Shown piece by piece: positions 1 to 7,683 of a stretch of DNA of 64,000 bases (the first letter of the stretch is position 1; each line of letters opens with the position of its first letter). This DNA comes from Paenibacillus cymbidii (lineage in GTDB: Bacteria; Bacillota; Bacilli; Paenibacillales; NBRC-103111). The DNA is taken from the NCBI RefSeq assembly GCF_004764705.1, contig NZ_SHLX01000010.1, forward strand, positions 124,001 to 188,000, given 5' to 3'. Made by a program: the position numbers and the translations under genes. The notes beneath the pieces were generated by a model. It saw nothing but the letters and a program-made list of their open reading frames with translations, was not told the origin of the DNA and did no database searches.

Positions 1-2
1 AT

Positions 3-2075
3 TCACAAGTGTCGCCTGCAGCAATGGAAACAACAAAATATCGTTATAATTCCCTCGGCCTGATTACAGCCAAGGTATTCGCCGACAATGCGACGGAAAC
101 ATACGGATATGACGAGATGGGACGTTTAACCTCGAAGTCCGATGCGGGAACAGGCGTGGAGACTTTTCGTTACGATGCGAATTCAAACTTGATCGAAAAT
201 ATCGATAAGAACGGCCAGATAGGGACTTTTCAATATGATGAAAGGAATCGGATGAAGCAAAGCCTCAAGGGAGGACAATCGACTGCGTACACGTACTACG
301 GAAATAACAAACGGAAATCCATGATGGACACCACGGGGCTTACGCAGTATCAATACTTTGCTGACGGCTCGCTGCAAAAAGTTACGTTTCCCGATTCCAA
401 GAGCATGGAGTACGAGTACGATAGCTTGGCACGGCGCCTGAAGATGACCGACCCCTTCGGCGAGGTGATTCATTATAACTGGGATGCACGGAACAGACTT
501 GATTATTTGACAGTTGGTTCAAGTAGTGTCAAGCAGGTGGATTATCAATATAAGTCTAACGGTCTTGTTAACCAGGCGACTCTGGCGAACGGGATTGTAT
601 CTTCCTACAATTACGACGGATTTAATCGGCTGAAAACCCTCACGCAACAGGCATCCAGCGGGTTGATTCTTAACTTGTTCGGCTATACCTATGACGACAA
701 CGGCAATATGCTGACGAGAACGGAAAATGAAGAGACGAATACCTATACGTACGATGACGTAAATCGCATCAAAACGAATTCGGAAAACGACGAAACATAC
801 GCCTACAACAGTCGCGGCAACCGAAGTTCCCTGAATACGGAGAATACCGACCTTCCAGTTGATACGAACTATACGTACGATGTGTGGAACCGGCTAACTG
901 AAGTTTGGCAGGACGGCATTCTTGTTTCGCAGAACAAGTACAACGGTGACGGCCTGCTATGGGAACAAACGCAAAATGGCGTGACTACAAGGTATTATTA
1001 TGACGGTGACCAATTGATTGCCGAAGGAACGGTGACAGGTGGAAACGTTGCGCTGAGAGCCCGCTATCTTCGCGGCAATGGTCTTGTATATCGGGATGAT
1101 GGTCTGCAGAAAGGGTATTATCTGCATAACGGACATGGTGACGTTATTGAACTGCGAGACACTGCAGGGAGCGTGCTGAATCAGTATTCTTATGATATGT
1201 GGGGGCGTACCATTTCCCAATTGGGCAACACGCCCAACCCCTTCCGTTATGCGGGAGAATTCTGGGACGATACTTCCCATTTGCAGTATCTTCGCGCCAG
1301 ATGGTATGATCCCGGTGAGGGCCGCTTCATCACAGAGGATACGTACCAGGGGCAGATTGATAATCCGCTGTCGTTGAATTTGTATACTTATGTCACGAAT
1401 AATCCGCTTCGATATACTGATCCGAGTGGTCGATGTCCTGTTTGCATTATCCCAATTATTAATCCTGGAACTTGGGCTGCGATTGGTGCAGGACTTGCGG
1501 CTGTTGGTGCAGGAATTGGTGTGGGGAAAGCAATTGATTCAATTCCTACGCCAATTGTTGATAGCCCGCCACCAGTCGTTAATGGCGGTATAAACATTTA
1601 CATTACACCTATTGAACAACAAACAATGTCTGTTACACAGACAACGTTTGGAAATAATGATCCAACGATATTTACGACACCATTTCAAGATCAAGCGCCG
1701 ACGATTTTTATAACACCTGTGATAGAACAAACGCCTACGATTCTACAAAATTCAAGAGTTGGATGGACAGCCAATGATTTTCTATATGAGGCTTTACAAA
1801 GACAAGGATTAGTTTCTCTGCCTGGTAATAGTTATCAGGAAGCTTGGGCTGATGATGGTTTTAAGTACGAAGTTCGAGTCCATCCAGCTGACCCTAATTA
1901 CGATAAAACCGGTAATATTTACAGAGTAATGAGGCAACAACAAATTGATTCTTCAAATCCTAAAGCTCAAGGACTAGGTAAAGAATACTTGGGTTCAGAC
2001 GGGAATTGGTATTTCCAAAGAGATATAAAACTTAACGATGACCTAGCCAAATTAACGCATATTCAATTGAATTGA
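3..2075 (+). CDS. Rhs/YD-repeat polymorphic toxin, C-terminal part (5' end outside window)
   Basis: The frame is open to the window edge, so the N-terminus is missing. Many YD-type repeats are visible (YGYDEMGRL, FRYDANSNL, YTYDDNGNML, YTYDVWNRL), followed by the Rhs-associated core (PFRYAGEFWD, LQYLRARWYDPGEGRFITED, NPLRYTDPSG) ending near residue 474 of the visible part. Rhs proteins encapsulate and deliver a variable C-terminal toxin. After DPSG comes a Gly/Ala-rich hydrophobic stretch, a Pro/Thr-rich linker, then a roughly 100-residue tip with YEVRVHPADPNYDKTGNIYR and a final THIQL. From memory the tip resembles small polymorphic toxins annotated as 'type 24'; that family assignment is not secure. 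An immunity candidate follows after 9 bp. Base composition is AT-richer than the genes after 9 kb. Confidence 0.93.
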   Translation, partial: SQVSPAAMETTKYRYNSLGLITAKVFADNATETYGYDEMGRLTSKSDAGTGVETFRYDANSNLIENIDKNGQIGTFQYDERNRMKQSLKGGQSTAYTYYGNNKRKSMMDTTGLTQYQYFADGSLQKVTFPDSKSMEYEYDSLARRLKMTDPFGEVIHYNWDARNRLDYLTVGSSSVKQVDYQYKSNGLVNQATLANGIVSSYNYDGFNRLKTLTQQASSGLILNLFGYTYDDNGNMLTRTENEETNTYTYDDVNRIKTNSENDETYAYNSRGNRSSLNTENTDLPVDTNYTYDVWNRLTEVWQDGILVSQNKYNGDGLLWEQTQNGVTTRYYYDGDQLIAEGTVTGGNVALRARYLRGNGLVYRDDGLQKGYYLHNGHGDVIELRDTAGSVLNQYSYDMWGRTISQLGNTPNPFRYAGEFWDDTSHLQYLRARWYDPGEGRFITEDTYQGQIDNPLSLNLYTYVTNNPLRYTDPSGRCPVCIIPIINPGTWAAIGAGLAAVGAGIGVGKAIDSIPTPIVDSPPPVVNGGINIYITPIEQQTMSVTQTTFGNNDPTIFTTPFQDQAPTIFITPVIEQTPTILQNSRVGWTANDFLYEALQRQGLVSLPGNSYQEAWADDGFKYEVRVHPADPNYDKTGNIYRVMRQQQIDSSNPKAQGLGKEYLGSDGNWYFQRDIKLNDDLAKLTHIQLN

Positions 2076-2084
2076 GGGGTAAAT

Positions 2085-2462
2085 ATGGATATAGTCGAAG
2101 CGAATCGATTAGTGACAGAGATAAATAACTATTTACAGAAGGCATTGTGGTTTGATTTTGAAATAAAGAAGTATGCCGACCTCGAACTTGTTATTCATGG
2201 AGGCATAAGTTTATATCAAGGTACAGATATTGAAATAATATTTAAGGATGTTTTCTACATGTCTTTACCTACTGATTGGAGTTCAGATACATCTAAAGTT
2301 GTTTTATTAGTTAAAGAATCGATTGACCTAAGGTATTCTGATCCGAAATTTAAAGAGACATATTTCCACTATGTGTTTGAATTTATTGCAGAGGATTATC
2401 CAGGTATTACATGTGAAATACGAGCTAAAACAGTTGCCTATAAAATTTTAAAACCCATTTAA
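2085..2462 (+). CDS. Candidate cognate immunity protein of the Rhs toxin
   Basis: A 125-residue acidic soluble protein begins 9 bp after the toxin stop, with GAGGGG just upstream of the ATG. I do not recognise a named family. Beta-strand-like alternation is visible (ELVIHGGISLYQGTDIEIIF), with no signal peptide or membrane segment. Position, size, low GC and tight coupling to a polymorphic toxin are the basis for calling it immunity; this is inference from gene order, which is highly conserved for such systems. Confidence 0.75.
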   Translation: MDIVEANRLVTEINNYLQKALWFDFEIKKYADLELVIHGGISLYQGTDIEIIFKDVFYMSLPTDWSSDTSKVVLLVKESIDLRYSDPKFKETYFHYVFEFIAEDYPGITCEIRAKTVAYKILKPI

Positions 2463-2470
2463 CGGTTCTG

Positions 2471-2510
2471 ACCACAATGCGACTAACCCTCGCATTGTGG
2501 TTTCTTTATT
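2471..2510 (+). terminator. Rho-independent terminator after the toxin/immunity pair
   Basis: ACCACAATGCGA (2471-2482) and TCGCATTGTGGT (2490-2501) form a 12-bp perfect stem with a 7-nt loop, followed by a T-rich tail. Almost the same hairpin with the same loop (CTAACCC) recurs at 7502-7532 after another immunity candidate. Confidence 0.85.
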
Positions 2511-3056
2511 CCGCCGCGGCACATCCGATAGCAAAATAACCGAATAGTGTATGCGCGGCGGGAATCGATACACGAGGAGCAAGTAGCTGGGGCTATTGCA
2601 ACCATCAATCACCGTTTTTCTGTAGGGGTAGCCCGGTAGCGAGTTTCAAAGCTCGGTATGATTTTGCAGACAATTTAACGATCAAGTCAATCCTGAGCAA
2701 GCCCGTAATTTGAGCGAAGTTCCTTTCTCCTTTATCCAACCGAACTTGTGATCCACCCCCATTCGATAACATCTTCGATTTTGCATGTAGATATGAGAGA
2801 GTCGTTGACTCGTAGGCTCATGCCGAAAATCGCCGTTTTCCTTCCATTTTGTATTGCGATCCGTAGTTGGTGCAGCGAATATTGCCACGCCATCACGCCT
2901 TACGAATAGGCGCATGTACACAACCATGCGCCAGAACGACAAAAACCGCTCAAATTTCAATTTGAAAGCAGGGGTGAGTACAGTTTTATTCCTCGTGAAG
3001 TCAAGCCAGTCTAAAGGCCAATTTGAGTGAGTCGGCTTACTATGAATCGGTGTTTC
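2511..3056. other. Intergenic stretch without a supportable gene
   Basis: About 550 bp between the terminator and the XRE gene. A 92-codon minus-strand frame (2682-2960) exists, but it has no convincing ribosome site, no recognisable motif and unusual composition, so it is not called. Degenerate remnants of mobile or Rhs DNA are possible; nothing specific is seen. Confidence 0.5.
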
Positions 3057-3413
3057 CTATTTGCTCTTCGGCACATAGAATGCAAACACTTCGTTCAGCA
3101 TGCGAATGATGGTTGCCAACTCATCCTCTTGCCGATCTTTCAGCATCTTCAAAAGTTCGTTTAGTGCTAGCGTGTGCCCGAGCTCGAAAATATTTTTGTC
3201 CAAGTCAAATAGTACGCCAATATCGACAGCCAAGCTTTCGGCAATTTTATGGAGATTGACAATAGAGAGGTTCCTCTCTCCCCGCTCGGTAGCGCCAATA
3301 TAGGACGTTTGGAAGCCCGATCGTTCCGCGAGCGCTTCCTGTGACAGCCCTTTCGCCTTCCGAATTTCCCGTATGCGTTGCCCAATCACTTGCAGTATAT
3401 CCCTGTCCGACAT
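3057..3413 (-). CDS. XRE-family (HTH_3) transcriptional regulator
   Basis: 118 residues. The N-terminal two thirds is a Cro/CI-type helix-turn-helix (IGQRIREIRKAKGLSQEALA, then TSYIGATERGERNLSIVNL, KIAESLAVDIGVLFDLD). The last 45 residues are helical and acidic, perhaps for dimerisation. GGAAGGG lies about 8 nt before the ATG. It faces away from the IS66 element and may be part of the mobile island; its target is unknown. Confidence 0.9.
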   Translation of the reverse strand: MSDRDILQVIGQRIREIRKAKGLSQEALAERSGFQTSYIGATERGERNLSIVNLHKIAESLAVDIGVLFDLDKNIFELGHTLALNELLKMLKDRQEDELATIIRMLNEVFAFYVPKSK

Positions 3414-3492
3414 CCCGACACACCCTTCCTACCCATCAGTGTAAGGAAAGGGATTGTCGGCAGTAATACCTGGAGGAGTGCTAAATTAATGA

Positions 3493-3511
3493 TAAGTATT
3501 CAGTGAACCCG
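3493..3511 (+). repeat. Left terminal inverted repeat of the IS66-type element
   Basis: TAAGTATTCAGTGAACCCG, perfectly matched in inverted orientation at 6086-6104. The left flank has GA and the right-end complement has AG before TAAG, so the true end could lie 1-2 bp further out. Confidence 0.85.
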
Positions 3512-3566
3512 GACTGCAACCAAAAACAACTGAACACACAGGACATTTTTATGTCAAGATTGCAGT

Positions 3567-5243
3567 ATGAAGAAAATCAAATTCAAACCCTATGCGGCAA
3601 CCTCCTATCTACCCGTTGGCTATGAAAAATCCATACTGGCATCGTCTCCAGAATGGAAACCGCTGTTCGAGTTGTTTGTCAAAGAAGTAAGGCGACTTGA
3701 ATTACAGGCGGAACACCATCGTAAAATCATCGACGCACAAGTTGCGGAGATCGAGCGTTTGGAAGCCGTCAATCTCGGACAGCGTGATCAATTATTCGGG
3801 CGCTCCTCGGAACATGTCGCCACGTCTGATGGCGATCGGAGCGACGCCAATGACAATCTACCCGTTGCGCGAACAGCGGATGCGCGCGCGCAAACACGAA
3901 GGCGGCGTGGCGGGCAAAAGGGCCACAAGGGTTACGGACGCAGCATACCCAATATTCCGGAAATCGAAGTCGTTCACGAAGTGCCCGCAAATGAGGCTTG
4001 CTGCTCGACATGCGGCGCATCGGTTGCGGACACCGGACTTTCCGAAGACGCTTATGAGGTCGACATCCAGATCAAGTTGGTGCGCATCCATCATAGGCGC
4101 AAGCGGGCCGCGCGAACATGCGATTGCCAGGCGAAACGGATGGTCACTGCGCCAAAGCCCCCGGCGATTATTCCGAAGGGGAAGTTCTCCCATGCTTTTC
4201 TTGCCTATGTGATCGTCATGAAATATGTCTTCCAGGTCCCCTTGCATCGACTCCTGCAATGGTTTCACATGCAAGGCTTGCTGCTGACCGCAAGCACCTT
4301 GATCGGGAATTTCAAAGTCCTGGGTCAGCGTCTGCAGCCGCTCTACGAGCGCCTCGTACAGATCAATGGGCAGGCCGATCACTGGCATGTCGATGAGACA
4401 GGATGGAAAATGTTTGCCCAAAGCGACAAGAAAGACAACGCCAATTGGTGGCTGTGGGTGTTCGCCTGCAAGCAAACGGTCGTGTACGTTGTAGACAGCT
4501 CAAGGTCCGCATCCGTGTTGCTGGCGCACCTAAAAAAAGGCGTAAGGGGTATCGTGAGCAGCGACCGGTATTCGTCCTATCTGAAGCTGAGCCGTCTGCG
4601 CCCGGGCATCACCAATGCCTTCTGTTGGGCGCACCTGCGCCGGGATTTTCTGAAGGCTGGGAAAGAACACATTCGCTTGCAGCCGTGGAGCCCGCTTTGG
4701 CTCGATCGTATTCGGCAGTTATACCGTCTGAACCGGCAACGATTGACCGTGGCCGACGCCGGCACGTTGCTTGAGCAAGCGATGGTGCACTTCTTTGCAG
4801 AAGCGCAGCGTGAACTGCAATCGCCAGACCTGCATCCCCGGCAGCGAACCATTCTGAAAAATACGCTGAAAAACCAGGCGGCGCTTTGTGTGTTTGTGGA
4901 GCAGCCTCATGTGCCGATGGACAATAACCGCGCGGAAAGACTGCTGCGTTTGGCGGCTTTGGGGCGCAAGAACTATTATGGCTGCCACGCCCAGTGGAGC
5001 GGCGATTTCACCGCCATCTGTCTGAGCATCCTGCAAACGGCCGCGCAACATGGCTTGAACGCACAGGCATATCTGCGTTATATTTTGGATGAGCTTGCCC
5101 ATCATCCCGCAGGGCATCCCGATCTGGATGCGCTGCTTCCCTGGAAGATCCCGGATGAGCAGGTGCAAGCGTACGCCATGAAATCCGGAGGCCCGCCGTG
5201 CGTGAACATGACTTTCCCCGAAACATCTGCGGTCGGTCTGTAA
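3567..5243 (+). CDS. IS66-family transposase (TnpC, DDE type)
   Basis: 558 residues. Order seen: an N-terminal helical/coiled segment (about 40-75, ending in QLFGRSSE, the typical IS66 'FGxxSE' signature), a basic linker (TRRRRGGQKGHKGYGR), a zinc-binding CxxC-CxC region (CCSTCG, CDCQAK), then the DDE core: HVDETGWK (first Asp), SDRYSSY (second Asp) and NNRAERLLR (Glu). All catalytic residues are present and the frame is intact, so the enzyme could be active. The 3' end overlaps the next gene by 46 bp, implying coupled translation. Confidence 0.95.
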   Translation: MKKIKFKPYAATSYLPVGYEKSILASSPEWKPLFELFVKEVRRLELQAEHHRKIIDAQVAEIERLEAVNLGQRDQLFGRSSEHVATSDGDRSDANDNLPVARTADARAQTRRRRGGQKGHKGYGRSIPNIPEIEVVHEVPANEACCSTCGASVADTGLSEDAYEVDIQIKLVRIHHRRKRAARTCDCQAKRMVTAPKPPAIIPKGKFSHAFLAYVIVMKYVFQVPLHRLLQWFHMQGLLLTASTLIGNFKVLGQRLQPLYERLVQINGQADHWHVDETGWKMFAQSDKKDNANWWLWVFACKQTVVYVVDSSRSASVLLAHLKKGVRGIVSSDRYSSYLKLSRLRPGITNAFCWAHLRRDFLKAGKEHIRLQPWSPLWLDRIRQLYRLNRQRLTVADAGTLLEQAMVHFFAEAQRELQSPDLHPRQRTILKNTLKNQAALCVFVEQPHVPMDNNRAERLLRLAALGRKNYYGCHAQWSGDFTAICLSILQTAAQHGLNAQAYLRYILDELAHHPAGHPDLDALLPWKIPDEQVQAYAMKSGGPPCVNMTFPETSAVGL

Positions 5244-6084
5244 CCTGGGACGATGTGCAGATGATTCGCAAACTGATGCATGACCATCCCAGTGCCTTGC
5301 GTGTCGCGATTTCACGCCAGGTTTGTTTGGCGTGGCAATGGTTCAAGCCCGATGGCGGACTCAAGGATATGAGCTGCCGTGTACTGCTTTTGAAGCTGCA
5401 CCGCTTGGGTGCGATTGAATTGCCGCCGCCCCAGAAAGGGAACAGCAACGGCAAGAAATTTACCACGCGCACGCCTGACGCAGAGCCGCAAGAGACAATT
5501 GGTGTCTCGCCTGGATTGCTGCGTACCCTCACACTTGTTCGCATCGATAACAAGCGTGATTCGTTGCTCTGGAATGAGTTCATGGCACGGTACCACTACC
5601 TCGGATACACGCCGCTGCCAGGCGCGCAGATCCGCTACTTCATTCAATCTGCGCAAGGCTTGCTTGGCGCGATTGGATTTTCCGCTGCCGCCTGGAAAGT
5701 GCAACCCCGCGATTCGTGGATTGCATGGCCAGCCGAGGTGAGAAAAAAACAACTTCACTTCATCGTCAATAATTCCCGATTCTTGATTTTCCCGTGGGTA
5801 CACGTGAAAAATCTCGCTTCTCGCATCCTCTCGATGTGCGCCAAACAACTGCCCGGCGACTGGCAACGCACGTACGGCTACACGCGCCCGTTCTTATGGA
5901 GACTTTCGTTGAAAAGGACCGCTTTACAGGCACTTGTTACAAAGCCGCCAACTGGGTTAGGGTTGGCGTAACCAAGGGCCGAGGCAAGCTCGATCAATTC
6001 AACCAGTATGCTCTTCCCGTCAAAGATATTTACTTGTACCCACTTCACAAGCAGTTCCGACAACGCCTCAACCAACCGACTTAA
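5198..6084 (+). pseudogene. DruA/DUF4338-family protein, frameshifted
   Basis: The GTG start at 5198 has CCGGAGG 7 nt upstream and lies inside the transposase 3' end. Recognisable DUF4338 (Druantia DruA) features: GLKDMSCRVLLLKLHRLG, ARYHYLGY, AAWKVQPRDSWIAW, NNSRFLIFPWV. After TYGY (near 5880) the frame is lost and ends at 5971. The family C-terminus (LMETFVEKDRFTGTCYKAANW, then DIYLYPLHKQFRQRL) continues in the -1 frame to 6084. Joined, the product is about 295 residues, the usual family length. A 2-bp gain in TACAC (or 1-bp loss) near 5879-5886 explains it. DruA is the hallmark protein of Druantia defence; in this element its role is unknown. Programmed frameshifting cannot be ruled out but no strong slippery site is seen. 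Confidence 0.85.
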
Positions 6085-6085
6085 G

Positions 6086-6104
6086 CGGGTTCACTGAATA
6101 CTTA
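6086..6104 (-). repeat. Right terminal inverted repeat of the IS66-type element
   Basis: CGGGTTCACTGAATACTTA, the exact reverse complement of 3493-3511. It begins two bases after the stop codon of the restored DruA frame at 6082-6084. Confidence 0.85.
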
Positions 6105-6137
6105 CTATATTTCATTCCTGCATATAGAATCGAGGTT

Positions 6138-6512
6138 GTGGCTTCTGAAGCTCTTGCAAGAGAAACAGCAGTTATCACTAACTACATGGCTGATGTGGCT
6201 GTAAGAAGAGCTTATGTTGGTGAAGTTAGAGGATTAAGTAATTTGGAAACCTCTATGAGAAATTCTGGTTCAAACGTTGAGGATATTGCACGTGCCATGC
6301 ACCAAGCAAGAAGAGATTTGGGTGAAAAGTATAAAGATATGACATCCCCCGCGCAACTTGAAGAGATTTATGCAAGAAATCTAGAAAAGTATGGAGACAA
6401 GTTAGGGCCATCCGTTGAATACTTGCGGAATATTCGAGGCAAGACATGGGAAGAAATCATCGAAAGTGCTAAGACTACATCTGATGATTTTAATAGAGCC
6501 GCTGGTATCTAG
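6138..6512 (+). pseudogene. Orphan Rhs/polymorphic-toxin C-terminal tip
   Basis: The frame is open back to the IS end (6105) and begins without a ribosome site, so it is a fragment whose N-terminal Rhs core is missing. The C-terminal motif (EEIYARNLEKYGDKLGP, then EYLRNIRGKTWEEIIESA) matches, from memory, a common unnamed toxin tip seen at the end of Rhs/CdiA-like proteins. The stop overlaps the region of the next ribosome site. It is probably a displaced tip kept with its immunity gene; expression would need fusion to an Rhs core or a start inside the IS end. Confidence 0.75.
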
Positions 6513-6526
6513 TGAAGGAGGAGCTT

Positions 6527-6970
6527 ATGGAGGAAAGTATTATTTTACAAAATAACCGCCACTGGATCGAACTTATGAGGTATAACTACATTACAGATGA
6601 GAGGCAATTGATTTTGCGCGGTGATAGTGCAATAAACGTTAAAGGCATTTATGAAAAAGTAAAAGATGGAACGGTAATGTTGTATAAAAAACGGGGGCGA
6701 CTCCACTTTCAGTTCAACGAAAAAGAAATATGTCTAGAGGATGATGGTCGAGTAACCTTCGAAAGATTGGATCGCAACAATTACTTTTCAATTGAAAAGT
6801 CAGGTGAGGTATTCTTTTCTATTACGTATCCCTCGTGGCGATTTGATCCGCTAAACTTGGTTGACCCAAACTTCAGTGATTCGATGGAAGAGGATCAGGA
6901 TATCTATCTTTTTATCTTTAATTTGATGCAGAATAAGGAACGGCAAAAAAGAGTTTTTACTGGCGAGTAA
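6527..6970 (+). CDS. Candidate immunity protein for the orphan toxin tip
   Basis: 147 residues from ATG 6527, chosen because AAGGAGG (6515-6521) sits 5 nt upstream; an in-frame GTG at 6512 overlaps the previous stop and lacks a site. Family not recognised. Soluble, mixed alpha/beta, ending in a basic tail (NKERQKRVFTGE). It directly follows the toxin tip, which is the standard toxin-immunity order. Confidence 0.72.
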   Translation: MEESIILQNNRHWIELMRYNYITDERQLILRGDSAINVKGIYEKVKDGTVMLYKKRGRLHFQFNEKEICLEDDGRVTFERLDRNNYFSIEKSGEVFFSITYPSWRFDPLNLVDPNFSDSMEEDQDIYLFIFNLMQNKERQKRVFTGE

Positions 6971-7105
6971 TAAAACACATGTCTTTTAAGCTGCGGAACA
7001 AGCAAACGAAGGTCAAAACTATTATCGGAGGTGATGGAACCATATGGTCGACATATCCAGTAAGATAAATTTTATTTTCAAACTTAACCCGCTTTTAGAA
7101 AAAAA

Positions 7106-7492
7106 ATGATTCGAACTCAACCGATCGGTAAGTCATTATTTGATGTAGATGGAGAATTACAAATTCAAGTCAACGGTATTCCTTTTTTTGAAGAGAAAGA
7201 GGTATTGCTTTTTGAATTGGGAATACTAATGAAAAAATGGCTGCAAAAGATTGATAATGGTGAAGTTGAAAACTTTATTTATAGCTCTATTGAAGTTGAA
7301 GATGGGCCGGTTCTAGAGTTTCGTGTAGATGATTATAATCAGTGGGAGGTATATTCCGACTGGAAAATATCAAATACACGACATAAAATTCCAATTGACG
7401 AACTTAAAAAGAAATGTAGAGAGTTTCTTGATATCCTTCAAGCCGAACTTAAAGCGTTATATGGCCTTGAATTAAATACTGACTATGTGTAA
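7106..7492 (+). CDS. Immunity-like small protein, probably 5'-frameshifted
   Basis: 128 residues from ATG 7106, with no good ribosome site. A better start is ATG 7044 (GGAGGTG at 7027-7033, 10 nt upstream), which opens a 21-codon frame ending at 7109, inside an A8 run at 7099-7106. A single-base change in that run would fuse the two frames into one roughly 149-residue protein; the first 21 residues (INFIFKLNPLLE) look like a native N-terminus. The body (GELQIQVNGIPFFEEKEVLL, SSIEVEDGPVLEFRVDDYNQ) resembles small immunity or DUF-type proteins of Bacilli near Rhs genes. Either a phase-variable or a decayed immunity gene. Confidence 0.65.
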   Translation: MIRTQPIGKSLFDVDGELQIQVNGIPFFEEKEVLLFELGILMKKWLQKIDNGEVENFIYSSIEVEDGPVLEFRVDDYNQWEVYSDWKISNTRHKIPIDELKKKCREFLDILQAELKALYGLELNTDYV

Positions 7493-7551
7493 GCGGTCTT
7501 CGCCACAATGCGACTAACCCTCGCGTTGTGGTTTCTTTTTTTCGCCGCGGC
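7491..7551 (+). terminator. Terminator duplicated from the upstream toxin/immunity module
   Basis: The stem around the loop CTAACCC (CCACAATGCGA / TCGCGTTGTGG) plus T-run repeats the terminator at 2471-2510. The similarity spans about 60 bp, starting at the stop codon of each immunity gene and running through the downstream CGCCGCGGC. Two substitutions in the stem (A to G, and flanking changes) keep most pairing. Confidence 0.85.
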
Positions 7552-7615
7552 GCTGCGAAATCGAACTTTGCTCTATACAGCATATATGGAGCACAAAAAT
7601 TGTTTTGAAGATATG

Positions 7616-7645
7616 TTGACTAATCGAATAGCCGCACGCTATATT
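7616..7645 (+). promoter_or_regulatory. Sigma-A promoter of the 7684 gene
   Basis: TTGACT (7616-7621), 18-bp spacer, TATATT (7640-7645). It lies 39 bp upstream of the ATG at 7684. Confidence 0.7.
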
Positions 7646-7669
7646 AGAGAGGTGGCTAATTGATTAGTC
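7618..7669. repeat. Inverted repeat around the promoter, candidate autoregulatory operator
   Basis: GACTAATCGAATAGCC (7618-7633) and GGCTAATTGATTAGTC (7654-7669) are inverted with 14 of 16 positions matching. One arm starts inside the -35 box and the other ends at the ribosome site, so the pair brackets the -10 box and transcription start. This suits binding by the encoded helix-turn-helix protein, or a 5' leader hairpin. Confidence 0.6.
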
Positions 7670-7683
7670 AGGAGAGGTGTCAT

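Larger units (their letters stand above)
3493..6104 (+). mobile_element. IS66-type insertion element (single tnpC, ISBst12-like layout) with DruA passenger
   Basis: A 2.6-kb element bounded by perfect 19-bp inverted repeats (TAAGTATTCAGTGAACCCG at 3493-3511; its complement at 6086-6104). It carries an IS66 transposase and, overlapping its 3' end, a DUF4338/DruA gene. The accessory orfs tnpA/tnpB of classical IS66 are absent, as in the ISBst12 subgroup. IS66 elements normally make 8-bp target duplications, but the flanks here (ATTAATGA left, CTATATTT right) do not match, suggesting a deletion or rearrangement after insertion. Confidence 0.88.

Noticed and set aside
2682-2960. Hypothetical 92-residue minus-strand protein
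   Set aside because: No ribosome site, no motif, and a composition unlike neighbouring genes.
5198-5971. DruA gene as part of a complete Druantia defence system
   Set aside because: None of the other Druantia genes (large DruE helicase, DruB-D) is present; the gene is frameshifted and lies inside a transposable element.
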